A stretch of 64,000 bases of DNA from PCPOR2b sp965220385 (GCA_965220385.1 OZ244825.1:1798001-1862000), one strand, 5' to 3'. Positions 52,837 to 61,559 are shown, numbered from the stretch's first letter. The notes: a model not told the origin generated them from the sequence alone. Numbers and translations are program-made.

Positions 52837-54678
52837 TCACTGGTCGAACTGCTGGGCGACAAAGACCAGATCGAGGATGTTGACGGCACCATCGCCGTTG
52901 GGGTCTGGTGTGGATTCGCCGAGTCCGTTGGCAACCTGTACCAAATCCAAGATGTTGATCTTTCCATCACCGTTGACATCAGCGAAGCTTTTGCCTGTGA
53001 GATAGATTTCGCCGTCGAGGTCGGGGAGCTGGTGGGTCAACGACGCAGCGGCGTTCCCTCTATCGGAGACGGGGGTCGCAGATGCAGGGAGTGTGATGGT
53101 TTGGGCGCTACCGCTGCGGTTGTAGACGGCCCAACCATTGGTGAATTCGCGGATAAAGAGTCCCTCGATGTCCTGATAGAGTTGAGCCTTGGGACCAGTG
53201 GGACGACCCAAATCAGCATCCCAGAATGAGTGCCAGATATGGTCATGTGCCTTTCCTGTGGTATACATCACATATCCATTGGAATGGGTCAAACTCATAG
53301 TGGTAAAGACGCGCATCCAACGGAGGTTATTTGGGCTATCTGGCGGTTCTGTTGGGATACCCCACCCCTCTAGGCAGTTAATCTGTGGCGATCTAAGATT
53401 TTCTTCTGACCAAGTGAGGGTACTTTCAATTTCCTTGAGTCCCTTATGGGTATATCCATTGAGATTATCTGTAAGGGTTTCCATGAAGGCGCCGTTGACC
53501 TCCTCCATGTATCTCGTTGCTTTAGATCGATTGGCATTGACTAGGATTAGAAAATCATCGCGTACTTGTGAACGGACAACTTTCAAAATGTTGAGTGCTG
53601 CTTGGATAATTTCTTCATCGGTATAGGGGAATAGGTGTCTTGTTGTAAAGCCAGTGCCGTTGTGGTTAAATCCGTCTATCATAATTCCATCATAGAGTCC
53701 ACACCGCTCCACAGCAATTATACGCTTTACGAGCAAGTCTTGGACTTCGGGTTTTAAGAAATTGAGTTGGGGACTGCCAGCGGGACTTCTGATAATTTCG
53801 CCGTTTGAGTCCCGCAGCCAATAGTCGGAACCAGACGGGAGTGCTTCATCTGAAAAATAGGCGTTGTAATCAGCAGTCCACAAAAATATCATATTGGGAT
53901 TCAGGTCAATCCGTCGCTGGTGAATCTCTCGTCCGTGAATGAGATCTCCCCCTAACGAGGTGGCAAGTCCCTCAGCGGGTTCTGTTGGAGTTTGATCCCA
54001 AGTTACTCCGAACCACACACCGAAATCGAGGTCATGAAGGGCAGCGCGTTGATTGGGCATCAGATGGTCTAATCCAAGAGTTGCAATGCTGCCTCCCCAA
54101 GCGAAGATTGAGGGGAAGTTGCGATTTTTGATACGCTCTCTGACCGGTGGCAGTGTAGGAACTATATCGCAGATTTCATCATACTGAAACTCGACAAGGT
54201 TTAGCTCTTGCAGGGACGTAATATCAATGACAAGATTTTCGTTGATAAAAAGTTTCTCCAGGTTCACTAGGTTAGCAAGGGGTGAGACGTCTTGTATTCG
54301 GTTCAAAGATAGGTCTAATAGCCACAGGTTAATCAACCCCGACAACGGCTCAATATTTTCGATGGCGTTACCGGCCAGGTATAGGTGGGTGAGGTTGGCA
54401 GCATATTCGAGACCGGTGAGATCGGTGATGTTTCTGTAACGCCCATCTAGCCATTGCAGTTTTAGCATCTCCAGTTGGGTGATGGGTGCCTCTGGTGGGA
54501 GCGTCGGGCGTTCCAAGTTAAGTTGATCCCTGATGGCTTGTTCAAGGTTCCGGTCGGGGATTTCGACGACTTGGGCGGATATGGAGTGAGGTATAAAAAA
54601 GATTGTAGTGACGATGATAGCTATAGTAGGAAAACAGCGTAAAATGTGAAACGTGGAACGTGAAGGCGTTAATCTCAT
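52837..54678 (-). CDS. Secreted LRR-glycosidase-like-dockerin protein (array member 1)
   Basis: This 613-residue protein is the first and shortest intact member. It has a signal peptide (IAIIVTTIFFIPHSISAQ) and a small LRR domain of about four repeats (residues 40-165) with cap EIPDRNLEQAIRDQLNL. The linker EFQYDEICDIVPTLPPVRERIK follows, then the glycosidase-like domain with LNFLKPEVQDLLVKRIIAVERCGLYDGIMIDGFNHNG near 310 and NCLEGWGIPTEPPDSP near 425. A type I dockerin closes it. Its 3' end is near-identical to that of member 4 over roughly 200 nt, pointing to gene conversion. GGAGCTACC precedes the ATG. Confidence 0.85.
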   Translation of the reverse strand: MRLTPSRSTFHILRCFPTIAIIVTTIFFIPHSISAQVVEIPDRNLEQAIRDQLNLERPTLPPEAPITQLEMLKLQWLDGRYRNITDLTGLEYAANLTHLYLAGNAIENIEPLSGLINLWLLDLSLNRIQDVSPLANLVNLEKLFINENLVIDITSLQELNLVEFQYDEICDIVPTLPPVRERIKNRNFPSIFAWGGSIATLGLDHLMPNQRAALHDLDFGVWFGVTWDQTPTEPAEGLATSLGGDLIHGREIHQRRIDLNPNMIFLWTADYNAYFSDEALPSGSDYWLRDSNGEIIRSPAGSPQLNFLKPEVQDLLVKRIIAVERCGLYDGIMIDGFNHNGTGFTTRHLFPYTDEEIIQAALNILKVVRSQVRDDFLILVNANRSKATRYMEEVNGAFMETLTDNLNGYTHKGLKEIESTLTWSEENLRSPQINCLEGWGIPTEPPDSPNNLRWMRVFTTMSLTHSNGYVMYTTGKAHDHIWHSFWDADLGRPTGPKAQLYQDIEGLFIREFTNGWAVYNRSGSAQTITLPASATPVSDRGNAAASLTHQLPDLDGEIYLTGKSFADVNGDGKINILDLVQVANGLGESTPDPNGDGAVNILDLVFVAQQFDQ

Positions 54679-54852
54679 GGTAGCTCCTTAGTCCATTGGT
54701 TCATTGTATCAGACGACAGGTAGGAGGCTGAAAACTAGATAACCTTCCTAAATCTGGCTTGACAACGCGGTATATTTTTGCTAAGATAATTTCGATCTGA
54801 TGCGGAGTATCTGAGCATAGTATGTTGCTACCGAATGGAAGGGATGGGGCTT

Positions 54853-55665
54853 TCATACAACTTCCTCTTCGGGACGTAGCAGGTTCACCCAATTTCCATC
54901 GGCATCGACGCCACGACAGAGGATGCTGCTCTTATTCCACCCTTCGTGGGCTATCACATCTGTCGAAGCGTAGCGCATTGTCAGTCCACAACGGCGACGA
55001 GTGGAACTGTTGCGCGGCGAACCGTGTAGCAATAGATCGGAGTGTAGGGAAATTTCACCAGCCTTCAATTCGACATGGACGGGCTCAGCGCGAATCTCTG
55101 TGGCTTTGGCGGTTCGGTACAGCACGTTGTCCTCAGCGGGATCGCTGGCGTGGTGTTTTAACTCGCCGCGGCGATGGGATCCGGGGATAAACTGCATACA
55201 AGCGTTTTCGATATCCGCATCGTCGATGGCAAGCCACACGGTGACGGTCTTTGAGGGCGTCAGGGGCCAATAATGTGCATCTTGATGCCATGAAACCGTT
55301 TTTCCATCGCCGGGCATCTTACAGAAATAGTGCGTTCCCCAGCAGACAAAGTTCGGTCCGAGTAGATCCTGAACGTATTCCAAGATGATCGGATTCACGA
55401 CAAGGTCGTAGAGCCCTTGGCAGTGTTTGTGATAGCCGTTGATTGAGTAGCTATTTTTTTCGGGTTCGAGGTTCGCGAGTAACTTATCAAGATATTCTCG
55501 GTTTGCAACCGTCTCCTCGTTACTGAAGATACGAAATCCTTTCAGGTAGCCGTTCTGATTGTAAAGCTCAATCTGTTCTTGGGAAAGCCGACGTGGCTGA
55601 CTACATTTCGATGGATAGAATCTTAAATCCCTCTGGAGATGGGGCCATGTGCTGTCGTTTGCCAT
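54853..55665 (-). CDS. Phytanoyl-CoA dioxygenase (PhyH) family protein
   Basis: This 270-residue Fe(II)/2-oxoglutarate-dependent oxygenase has the iron ligands His and Asp in SWHQDAHYWPLTPS near residue 137 (HxD). The distal His lies in LHSDLLLHGSPRNSS near 220, followed by the 2-oxoglutarate-binding Arg region RRRCGLTMRYAS. GCMQFIPGSHRRGEL-like (ACMQFIPGSHRRGEL) near 178 is characteristic. The N-terminal QIELYNQNGYLKGF is also family-typical. It hydroxylates an aliphatic substrate, identity unknown. A second PhyH gene lies 0.5 kb away on the other strand. Confidence 0.9.
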   Translation of the reverse strand: MANDSTWPHLQRDLRFYPSKCSQPRRLSQEQIELYNQNGYLKGFRIFSNEETVANREYLDKLLANLEPEKNSYSINGYHKHCQGLYDLVVNPIILEYVQDLLGPNFVCWGTHYFCKMPGDGKTVSWHQDAHYWPLTPSKTVTVWLAIDDADIENACMQFIPGSHRRGELKHHASDPAEDNVLYRTAKATEIRAEPVHVELKAGEISLHSDLLLHGSPRNSSTRRRCGLTMRYASTDVIAHEGWNKSSILCRGVDADGNWVNLLRPEEEVV

Positions 55666-55763
55666 AGTTTGTATAACCTCTTTTATCGGGTAAGTTTTTT
55701 ATTTTGCCGCACACCAAAGTATACAGGATGGACCATTTAATCGGAAGTGTATTTTAAACATAG

Positions 55764-56048
55764 ATGACTATTCAAGAATTTCAGAATCTTATCGAACGAA
55801 TCTACTATAATCGAGATGCCGAACGCGGCGTAGAGGGCACATTTGTGTGGTTTACCGAAGAGGTTGGTGAACTTGCCAAAGAGATTCGGCGTGAGCAACG
55901 GGATATAGAACGTCTCCGCGAGGAGTTTGCCGATGTGTTTGCGTGGCTATCAACGCTCGCGAGTCTGCTCGGTATCGATCTCCGTGAAGCGGCAAAAATT
56001 TACGCTGATGGCTGTCCCAAGTGCCAATCTACGCCCTGCAGCTGTTAA
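55764..56048 (+). CDS. MazG-like nucleotide pyrophosphohydrolase
   Basis: This 94-residue single-domain all-alpha NTP pyrophosphatase contains the metal-binding EEVGELAKEI (ExxE) near residue 31 and LREEFADVFAWL (ExxD) near 49, as in MazG and RS21-C6 types. These cleave (d)NTPs to monophosphates for housecleaning. The C-terminus adds an unusual CPKCQSTPCSC tail with four cysteines, which looks like a small metal-binding cluster and recurs in some archaeal/bacterial MazG-like proteins. It lies between the two PhyH genes, 82 nt before the second. Confidence 0.88.
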   Translation: MTIQEFQNLIERIYYNRDAERGVEGTFVWFTEEVGELAKEIRREQRDIERLREEFADVFAWLSTLASLLGIDLREAAKIYADGCPKCQSTPCSC

Positions 56049-56130
56049 ATGGAATGGTAATGAAATGATACGTCACCTTTTTAGATGTTTGACTCGACAT
56101 ATATTTTGAGGGATCTTCAAGGAGGTCAGC

Positions 56131-56958
56131 ATGGACACAGCTCCGTTAGTTGAAGGACAGGAAAGTGTCTTAACCGATAAACAGAAGAAGCAGTGGAAGG
56201 AAGATGGCTATCTGGTTCTGAAAGGCATCCTGTCTCCAGAGGAGATTGAGAATCTGACAGCCGTCGTTGATAAGATGTATGAAGAACATCTCCAACAACC
56301 GGAGGTGAAACCGGAAGCAGGGTTAGATCGGCGAAATGTCATGGAAGAGCACGACATCTTTGTTGATCTAATGGATCATCCCGCGACGTTTCCGATCGTG
56401 CTCGAGCTGATGAGCCCGTACATACACCTAAGTATGTCTGAAGTCATTGTCCGACCGACAGACCCTGAGGGCAAGGGACTGCTGCACACAGACGGTGGTC
56501 AGGCAATGCGCCAGATACGGGTGAGTGAGAGCAGTCTGCCGTTCCAGATCAAGTTCCAATATTTTCTGACCGATCTGCCTGAACCGGATATGGGCAATTT
56601 TACAGTCGTTCCCGGCAGCCACAACCGCCTCTTCCCAGACGGCGGATTTGAGGAGGGACCGTATATCCCCGAAGCGTTGCCACTATGTGTAGAGGCAGGC
56701 GATATGGCTATCTTTCCCCATGCGATGTGGCACGGTTTTGTTGCGAACAGGTCGGACAAGCCCCGCAAAACGCTGATCTACTGCTATGTCCATCAATGTA
56801 TGCGGGCGTTCGATTTTGAAAAGCCCTCGCCGGAACTATTGGAGCGGTGCACACCACGACAACGGCGCTTGGTTGGAGATATTGGTGATTGGAAGGCTGG
56901 CTCTTACTTCTACTCACCGCCCGATCAAGTGGAAATGATGTTGGGCGAGGAGTCGTAA
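56131..56958 (+). CDS. Phytanoyl-CoA dioxygenase (PhyH) family protein
   Basis: This 275-residue Fe(II)/2-oxoglutarate oxygenase starts with the usual QWKEDGYLVLKGILSPEEIENL. Iron ligands are His and Asp in LLHTDGGQAM near residue 115 and His in FPHAMWHGFVANRSDKPRKTL near 195, with Arg nearby for 2-oxoglutarate. GNFTVVPGSHNRLFP near 158 is the family core. AAGGAGG lies about 6 nt before ATG 56131. It is only distantly similar to the PhyH gene at 54853, so the two probably act on different compounds. Confidence 0.9.
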   Translation: MDTAPLVEGQESVLTDKQKKQWKEDGYLVLKGILSPEEIENLTAVVDKMYEEHLQQPEVKPEAGLDRRNVMEEHDIFVDLMDHPATFPIVLELMSPYIHLSMSEVIVRPTDPEGKGLLHTDGGQAMRQIRVSESSLPFQIKFQYFLTDLPEPDMGNFTVVPGSHNRLFPDGGFEEGPYIPEALPLCVEAGDMAIFPHAMWHGFVANRSDKPRKTLIYCYVHQCMRAFDFEKPSPELLERCTPRQRRLVGDIGDWKAGSYFYSPPDQVEMMLGEES

Positions 56959-57029
56959 GTTCAGTAACACTTATTCCAGTGAAACTAGTACTCTGTCAAG
57001 TAAATTATGACAAGCCACTCACGGCTCGG

Positions 57030-57089
57030 CTTGGATAGCCATATCCAAGCCCGACTTGCGGCGGTGTTGTGGATTTGTCAATCCACAAC
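57030..57089. repeat. Double-hairpin dispersed repeat, second copy
   Basis: CTTGGATA-GCCA-TATCCAAG (57030-57049) followed by GTTGTGGATT-TGTC-AATCCACAAC (57066-57089). Both hairpins and their order match 38082-38182; here the spacer is 16 nt rather than 59 nt. It lies between convergent genes. Confidence 0.75.
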
Positions 57090-57122
57090 GAGCTAGGGTA
57101 TTAACAATTATCTGACTGTGTA

Positions 57123-58271
57123 CTAGCCGATGGTACCATTTGGTAGGATTGTGGCTTTGACACAACGCATCTCTAACGCACTCTGCACCGCGTCTTCCAC
57201 TCCCGCTTGGGTGAAGGGAAATTCTGTTTGCATTCGTCGCCAAGGATAACGGTCGCGAGCTCGATCAAGCATGTCGATCCCTGCGGGCAGGTCGTTAGCA
57301 GTAATCCCCCAACTTCCCACCAACTTTATGTCCTTGACACAGATGCGGTGCCAGTTCGTTTCGATGGAGCCCGCATCGGTGAACTGTCCCATCTCCACAT
57401 AGGTTCCCCCGTCCCGAAGCATCTCAATACCCTCTGGACCCGCCGAGGGGTGACCGCTGCAATCGATCACCAGATCTGCGCCAAACCCCCCGACGATTTC
57501 TCGGACAGCGTCAATCCGTGATTGTGGTGTCGTATGCTCCTCGATCGACACGGTCGCCTCCGCACCAAACTCACGACACAGCGCCAGTCTCGGATTCTCA
57601 GGTGCACCCACCATGATGACACGACCCGCTCCCATCTCCTGGGCAGCGGTAATCATTAACACACCAATCGGACCTGAACCTTGGATGACCACGGTATCCC
57701 CGAACCGGAAACCGTTGATAGAGGCGGCACGGTTAAGCGCACGGATGCAGCAAGCTAAGGGTTCCGTCAGTGCCCCCAACATCAACGACATATCGTCCGG
57801 CAAACGGTAGATTTTCGTGGCGGGCAACATCTCAAGGTCTACATATACCATCTCCGCCCATCCGCCCCACAAGTGAGGTGGTTTGTCGAAGGGCAGATAG
57901 CGACCATAGTAGATTGGGTTGAGGCAGCGGTTGGCATGTTCTGGATAGTGAGCGCAATAGTAACACTCACCACAGGGCATCAACGGCGGCAGCATGACCT
58001 TGCTCCCAACTTCCAGCGAGTTTCCCATGAAGTCCACCTCCAAGGCAGGTCCCTTTTCAACAATCACGCCAGCCAATTCGTGTCCCAGCGTGAAGGGCCA
58101 GGGCAGAGGTTTGGGCCAATGCCCCTTGAGGATGTGTAGGTCAGTACCACATACTCCACAAGCACCAACCTCGATTAGCGCCGCTTTGTCGGGCACATTT
58201 GGTCGGGGAACAGTCTGGATCTGGGGTTCTGCTCCGGGACCATCAAAAGTTGCCACACGTACTGTTTGCAT
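57123..58271 (-). CDS. Zinc-dependent alcohol dehydrogenase (MDR, threonine/sorbitol dehydrogenase-like)
   Basis: This 382-residue medium-chain dehydrogenase has catalytic zinc ligands in GACGVCGTDLHIL near residue 35 and TLGHELAGVI near 62. Structural-zinc cysteines lie in CGECYYCAHYPEHANRC near 95 and the Rossmann motif VVIQGSGPIGVLMITAA near 182. It oxidises a secondary alcohol or polyol with NAD(P). ATG 58271 is chosen because GGAG lies 6 nt upstream; ATG 58289 would add six residues without one. It lies 59 nt after the CocE hydrolase stop on the same strand. Confidence 0.92.
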   Translation of the reverse strand: MQTVRVATFDGPGAEPQIQTVPRPNVPDKAALIEVGACGVCGTDLHILKGHWPKPLPWPFTLGHELAGVIVEKGPALEVDFMGNSLEVGSKVMLPPLMPCGECYYCAHYPEHANRCLNPIYYGRYLPFDKPPHLWGGWAEMVYVDLEMLPATKIYRLPDDMSLMLGALTEPLACCIRALNRAASINGFRFGDTVVIQGSGPIGVLMITAAQEMGAGRVIMVGAPENPRLALCREFGAEATVSIEEHTTPQSRIDAVREIVGGFGADLVIDCSGHPSAGPEGIEMLRDGGTYVEMGQFTDAGSIETNWHRICVKDIKLVGSWGITANDLPAGIDMLDRARDRYPWRRMQTEFPFTQAGVEDAVQSALEMRCVKATILPNGTIG

Positions 58272-58330
58272 AAGAAACTCCAATTTCATGAAATCTTGAT
58301 ATCATCAGGCTCTCATGACCTTACCACCAT

Positions 58331-60241
58331 TCACCGAGGAATGATGGGCAGCACAATGTGGGAAGAACGGTCGCGGTCAAGGTACACCGTATTCTGCGCT
58401 ACGACCGTATGCGTATGTCGCCCCATCGGCTCACCGGTGTTGGGGTTGATATCGAATCGCGGGAAGTTGCTACTCGATATATCGACCCGTATCCGATGCT
58501 CTGCCTTAAAGAGGTTACAGGTCGGTGGTAAGGCAATTTGGACTTGGTATACCTCACCCGGTTCCATCAACTGTTCTCGCTCCCAACTCTCGCGATAACG
58601 GGTACGGATAATTGAATCGACAAGGTTCATGTGGTAGCCCGCAGGATAATCCTCGTTTGGTGGATAGACATCAATCAGCTTTGCTGTGAAGTCGGTATCT
58701 ACCGCCGAAGATGAGATCCACAATTTGACCACGGTTGCCCCTGTCACCTCAAGGTCTTCATCTAACGGAGGAGTCTGAAATACGAGGACATCGGATCTCG
58801 CCGCAAGAGGGAGATACGGCGGTTTAGCCCCTACGATACCCGGTTCTTCTTTCTGGTGTGCTGCGCCATCCATAATAATGCTTCGCATCCGTGCTCTGGG
58901 CGGTGTGTACTGTGGTGCCATTCCTTCGCCCAACGCTACCTGCTCGTAAAACCCGGTAACATTCGCCGCGATCGTCGGCACGGGATTGTTTGGATCGTGG
59001 AGGAAACGGGCGGGCGGGTCAGCTGCGCCGGGCATATTCGGCTTCAACTCTCCACCTGCATGGAGGTAATATGTGACATGTTTTGTGCGGACTGGGGGCC
59101 ACTCTTTTTCTGATCGCCATACACCACCGTGATTCAAACGTCCCTCGCTGTTACATCTGCCATCACCACCACCCATCACAAAGATGCGTACAGGTGGATC
59201 ATCTTCTAAGCCATTTGGCGCATCCTTCAGCCAACGCTCGAACCAGCGGAGACGTTCCTGATTGTATATCTCGTCGCCCCAAGCAGCATCGGCTCCGAAG
59301 TCAACGTCACCCACATAAGACGCTCCGGCACCCCGCATGGCACCGTGGTTCCAAGGTCCCATCACCAAGCGTTGGGGCGTCTTGTTTTGTTTGTGCATCG
59401 TCGTAAAGTAGTTTGTCGTGGCAGCTGAGAAAGGATCATACCAACCGCCGCTGAACACTGAAGGCGCATCTATGTGTCGATCAAAGTAACGCTCTTGGTC
59501 ACAGCAATCCTGCTGCCAAAATTCATCATATCCACCACGGTAGTAGTAGTTAAAAAGAGTCCCTTCAAGGTTGGGAACCACGGCAAGCGGGGTGTGTCCC
59601 GGTTTGAAAGGGGTGGAATAGACTAACTCGCGCATCCGTTCCATTGCTTGTGCAATAGAGCGTTTTGCCACAGGGTTGTCGCGAATCTCCTGCGAATCGT
59701 GGGCATGCAGGAACAGTGCACCAAACATGTGAAGTGCCATCGCCCCGCCTTCACGCGCCTCGTGTGCGTAGATGTTGGTGGGTCCTACATCTTGCCACAT
59801 CGCCGTCAAGTGGGGCGGTTGGTATAATGCCATCACGCTCTGAACGATCGCGCCGTGTGAGCTGCCCACGGTCCCGACACGTCCATTCGACCAAGGTTGG
59901 TCGGCAATCCATTCCACGGTATCGTAGCCATCCGGTCCTTCATTGGGGTTAGCGGTGTGGAAGTATTGTCCCGTGCCTTCGGACCGCTGGCGACCCCTTA
60001 AGTCTTGGATGACGGTCACGTATCCGTGGCGGGTAAAAAACTCAGCCACTGGCTCCACCCACATTTGCGGGCTGTTCTTGTCGTATGAGGTACGTCCGAG
60101 GATAGTGGGAAACGCGCCCGGGACTATCTCTCCGTTGAGGGTAGGTCGATAGAGGTCAGTCGCCAGCCGTACGCCATCGCGCATCGATACCATCACGTCC
60201 TTGAATATGGCGACACCGTATTTCGGCTCTGATTTACTCAT
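58331..60241 (-). CDS. CocE/NonD family hydrolase (S15-type)
   Basis: This 636-residue alpha/beta hydrolase shows the catalytic Ser in VGTVGSSHGAIVQSVMALYQPP near residue 125 (GxSxG, here GSSHG). PFSAATTNYF and LVMGPWNHGAMRG (His near 300) mark the rest of the catalytic domain. A C-terminal jelly-roll (from about 430) starts LVFQTPPLDEDLEVTGATVVKLWISS. Family members hydrolyse esters or acyl groups (cocaine esterase, glutaryl-7-ACA acylase) or cleave X-Pro peptides. ATG 60241 is chosen; the frame runs upstream through the MBL gene to 60394 without sense. The gap to the MBL gene is 5 nt, so the two are co-transcribed. Confidence 0.92.
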   Translation of the reverse strand: MSKSEPKYGVAIFKDVMVSMRDGVRLATDLYRPTLNGEIVPGAFPTILGRTSYDKNSPQMWVEPVAEFFTRHGYVTVIQDLRGRQRSEGTGQYFHTANPNEGPDGYDTVEWIADQPWSNGRVGTVGSSHGAIVQSVMALYQPPHLTAMWQDVGPTNIYAHEAREGGAMALHMFGALFLHAHDSQEIRDNPVAKRSIAQAMERMRELVYSTPFKPGHTPLAVVPNLEGTLFNYYYRGGYDEFWQQDCCDQERYFDRHIDAPSVFSGGWYDPFSAATTNYFTTMHKQNKTPQRLVMGPWNHGAMRGAGASYVGDVDFGADAAWGDEIYNQERLRWFERWLKDAPNGLEDDPPVRIFVMGGGDGRCNSEGRLNHGGVWRSEKEWPPVRTKHVTYYLHAGGELKPNMPGAADPPARFLHDPNNPVPTIAANVTGFYEQVALGEGMAPQYTPPRARMRSIIMDGAAHQKEEPGIVGAKPPYLPLAARSDVLVFQTPPLDEDLEVTGATVVKLWISSSAVDTDFTAKLIDVYPPNEDYPAGYHMNLVDSIIRTRYRESWEREQLMEPGEVYQVQIALPPTCNLFKAEHRIRVDISSSNFPRFDINPNTGEPMGRHTHTVVAQNTVYLDRDRSSHIVLPIIPR

Positions 60242-60246
60242 AGCTG

Positions 60247-60882
60247 CTACAATCCTTGAAGAAATGGGTTTTCCCGCTTTTCCCTGCCGATGGTGGTACG
60301 GGGACCGTGTCCGGGGCAAACCACCGTATCGTTGTCCAGCTGCCACAGCTTTTCGCGGATCGAATCTAACAACTGCTGATAATCTCCCCCCCACAGGTCA
60401 GTGCGGCCGATACCATCCTGAAAGAGCGTATCCCCTGCGAAAAGAATTTTCTCGTTTTCAAGATTCAGACAGACCCCACCGGGGCTATGTCCGGGGGTCT
60501 CAATCACAGACAGGATATGCCCTGCCCAATCAATCTTATCCCCTTCACAGATGTACCTGTCTACGGTTGGTGGTTCTGGTGCTGCGAGCCCAAACATGTT
60601 ACCCTGCAACTCCAAATTATCCAAGAGAAGCTGATCTGCTCTATGGATAAGTACCGGTGCCTCCGTCTGTTGCTGAATAGCAGCGGTGGCGGAAACATGG
60701 TCGAGGTGCCCATGTGTGTGTATCAAGTATTTGACCGTTAATTTATGCGCTTGCAGCGTTTGAAGGACTCCATCCGCATCGCCCGGATCAATAACGACCG
60801 CTACGTGCGTTTCACTGCAACCGAGAATCCAACAGTTCGATTCAAAAGGTGGAACAGTTAGACATTTCAATATTAAACTCAT
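60247..60882 (-). CDS. MBL-fold metallo-hydrolase (glyoxalase II-like)
   Basis: This 211-residue metallo-beta-lactamase-fold hydrolase has zinc ligands in LIHTHGHLDHVSAT near residue 54 (HxHxDH), His in VIETPGHSPGG near 130, Asp in ILFAGDTLFQDGIGRTDLWGGD near 148 and His in VCPGHGPRTTIGREK near 188. These are the YcbL/glyoxalase II-like features, and the substrate is probably a thioester or similar ester. ATG 60882 begins just before LKCLTVPPFESNCW, the usual N-terminus; an upstream start at 60951 adds 23 unlikely residues. It is the first gene of the MBL-CocE pair, which may share a pathway. Confidence 0.9.
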   Translation of the reverse strand: MSLILKCLTVPPFESNCWILGCSETHVAVVIDPGDADGVLQTLQAHKLTVKYLIHTHGHLDHVSATAAIQQQTEAPVLIHRADQLLLDNLELQGNMFGLAAPEPPTVDRYICEGDKIDWAGHILSVIETPGHSPGGVCLNLENEKILFAGDTLFQDGIGRTDLWGGDYQQLLDSIREKLWQLDNDTVVCPGHGPRTTIGREKRENPFLQGL

Positions 60883-61209
60883 CCGATTCACCCCAATGGA
60901 TTTTATCACACCGGTGCTTCGATTGTCTATATTGATATCGGTCTGGTGCATAAATTCGGATATTTACATACCATACCTTAGAGTAACAAATAGCTACAAT
61001 AAATCAAGGGCATTGAAATTTAATATTGGCTTTTGCAGAGAGGTATGCTTTAATAGGCTGATATTTGATCTTGAAACGATAAGATCTGCACCCCGTCATC
61101 TCAAACGTGAGTTTACCAACGATATTCCATTTGCCTAAAACAGAGAAGGAGATAGCGTCAAATGTCCTCCGCATTGAAGCTGGATCCTAAAATGGGGACC
61201 TTTTTTTTA
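60883..61209. other. Intergenic region without recognisable genes
   Basis: These 327 nt between the divergent MBL gene and the antitoxin-like gene are AT-rich and hold a T8 run at 61201. The reading at 60896-61138 (80 codons) has no recognisable features. I cannot support a gene or repeat here. Confidence 0.5.
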
Positions 61210-61238
61210 TAGACAAATTGTAATAAAAATATTATAAT
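61210..61238 (+). promoter_or_regulatory. Strong sigma70-type promoter of the antitoxin-like gene
   Basis: TAGACA (61210-61215) and a perfect TATAAT (61233-61238) are separated by 17 bp. The following ATG at 61249 lies only 10 nt after the -10 box, so the transcript would begin near 61245 and be leaderless or nearly so. Confidence 0.65.
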
Positions 61239-61248
61239 CTAGTTTATT

Positions 61249-61492
61249 ATGGCATATGAAGCAGATAGCAACACAGATGCCTTGCCATTGGCAATGCGCG
61301 ATGTCGCTCAGGCACAAGGGGGTATCGGACAGCTTGCCAAGCGGGGTAGGTATCAGCCGTGAACACCTATACAATGTGTTAGCGAGCAAGCACAACCCTC
61401 GTTTGAATAACCTGCTGAATATCCTTTCAGGTTTAGGTTTCCAGGTGCGGTTGGAACCCCAAATCGATTTAAAGAGAGCAGTGGGAGTTTAA
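61249..61492 (+). pseudogene. HigA-like addiction-module antidote protein, frameshifted
   Basis: ATG 61249 encodes MAYEADSNTDALPLAMRDVA...IGQLAKR and then runs out of frame. One base on, the frame continues VGISREHLYNVLASKHNPRL...LSGLGFQVRLE. Together they form a continuous helix-turn-helix antidote of about 80 residues, of the family with GMTQLAKxTGLSRESLYRAL. The break is a single extra G in CGGGGTAGG at about 61343-61347 (CGGGTAGG would be in frame). It may be a real mutation or a sequencing error in a G run. No toxin gene is next to it. Function, if intact: autoregulating antitoxin. Confidence 0.75.
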
Positions 61493-61559
61493 AGTAAATG
61501 TCAACGCGTCCAGCAACGTGCGCTAAATTTAATGTAGAACAGATTGGAGAAGATCAAGA

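Noticed and set aside
60242..60394. N-terminal extension of the CocE-like gene
   Set aside because: It would overlap most of the end of the MBL-fold gene and has no family features; ATG 60241 lies just after the MBL stop.
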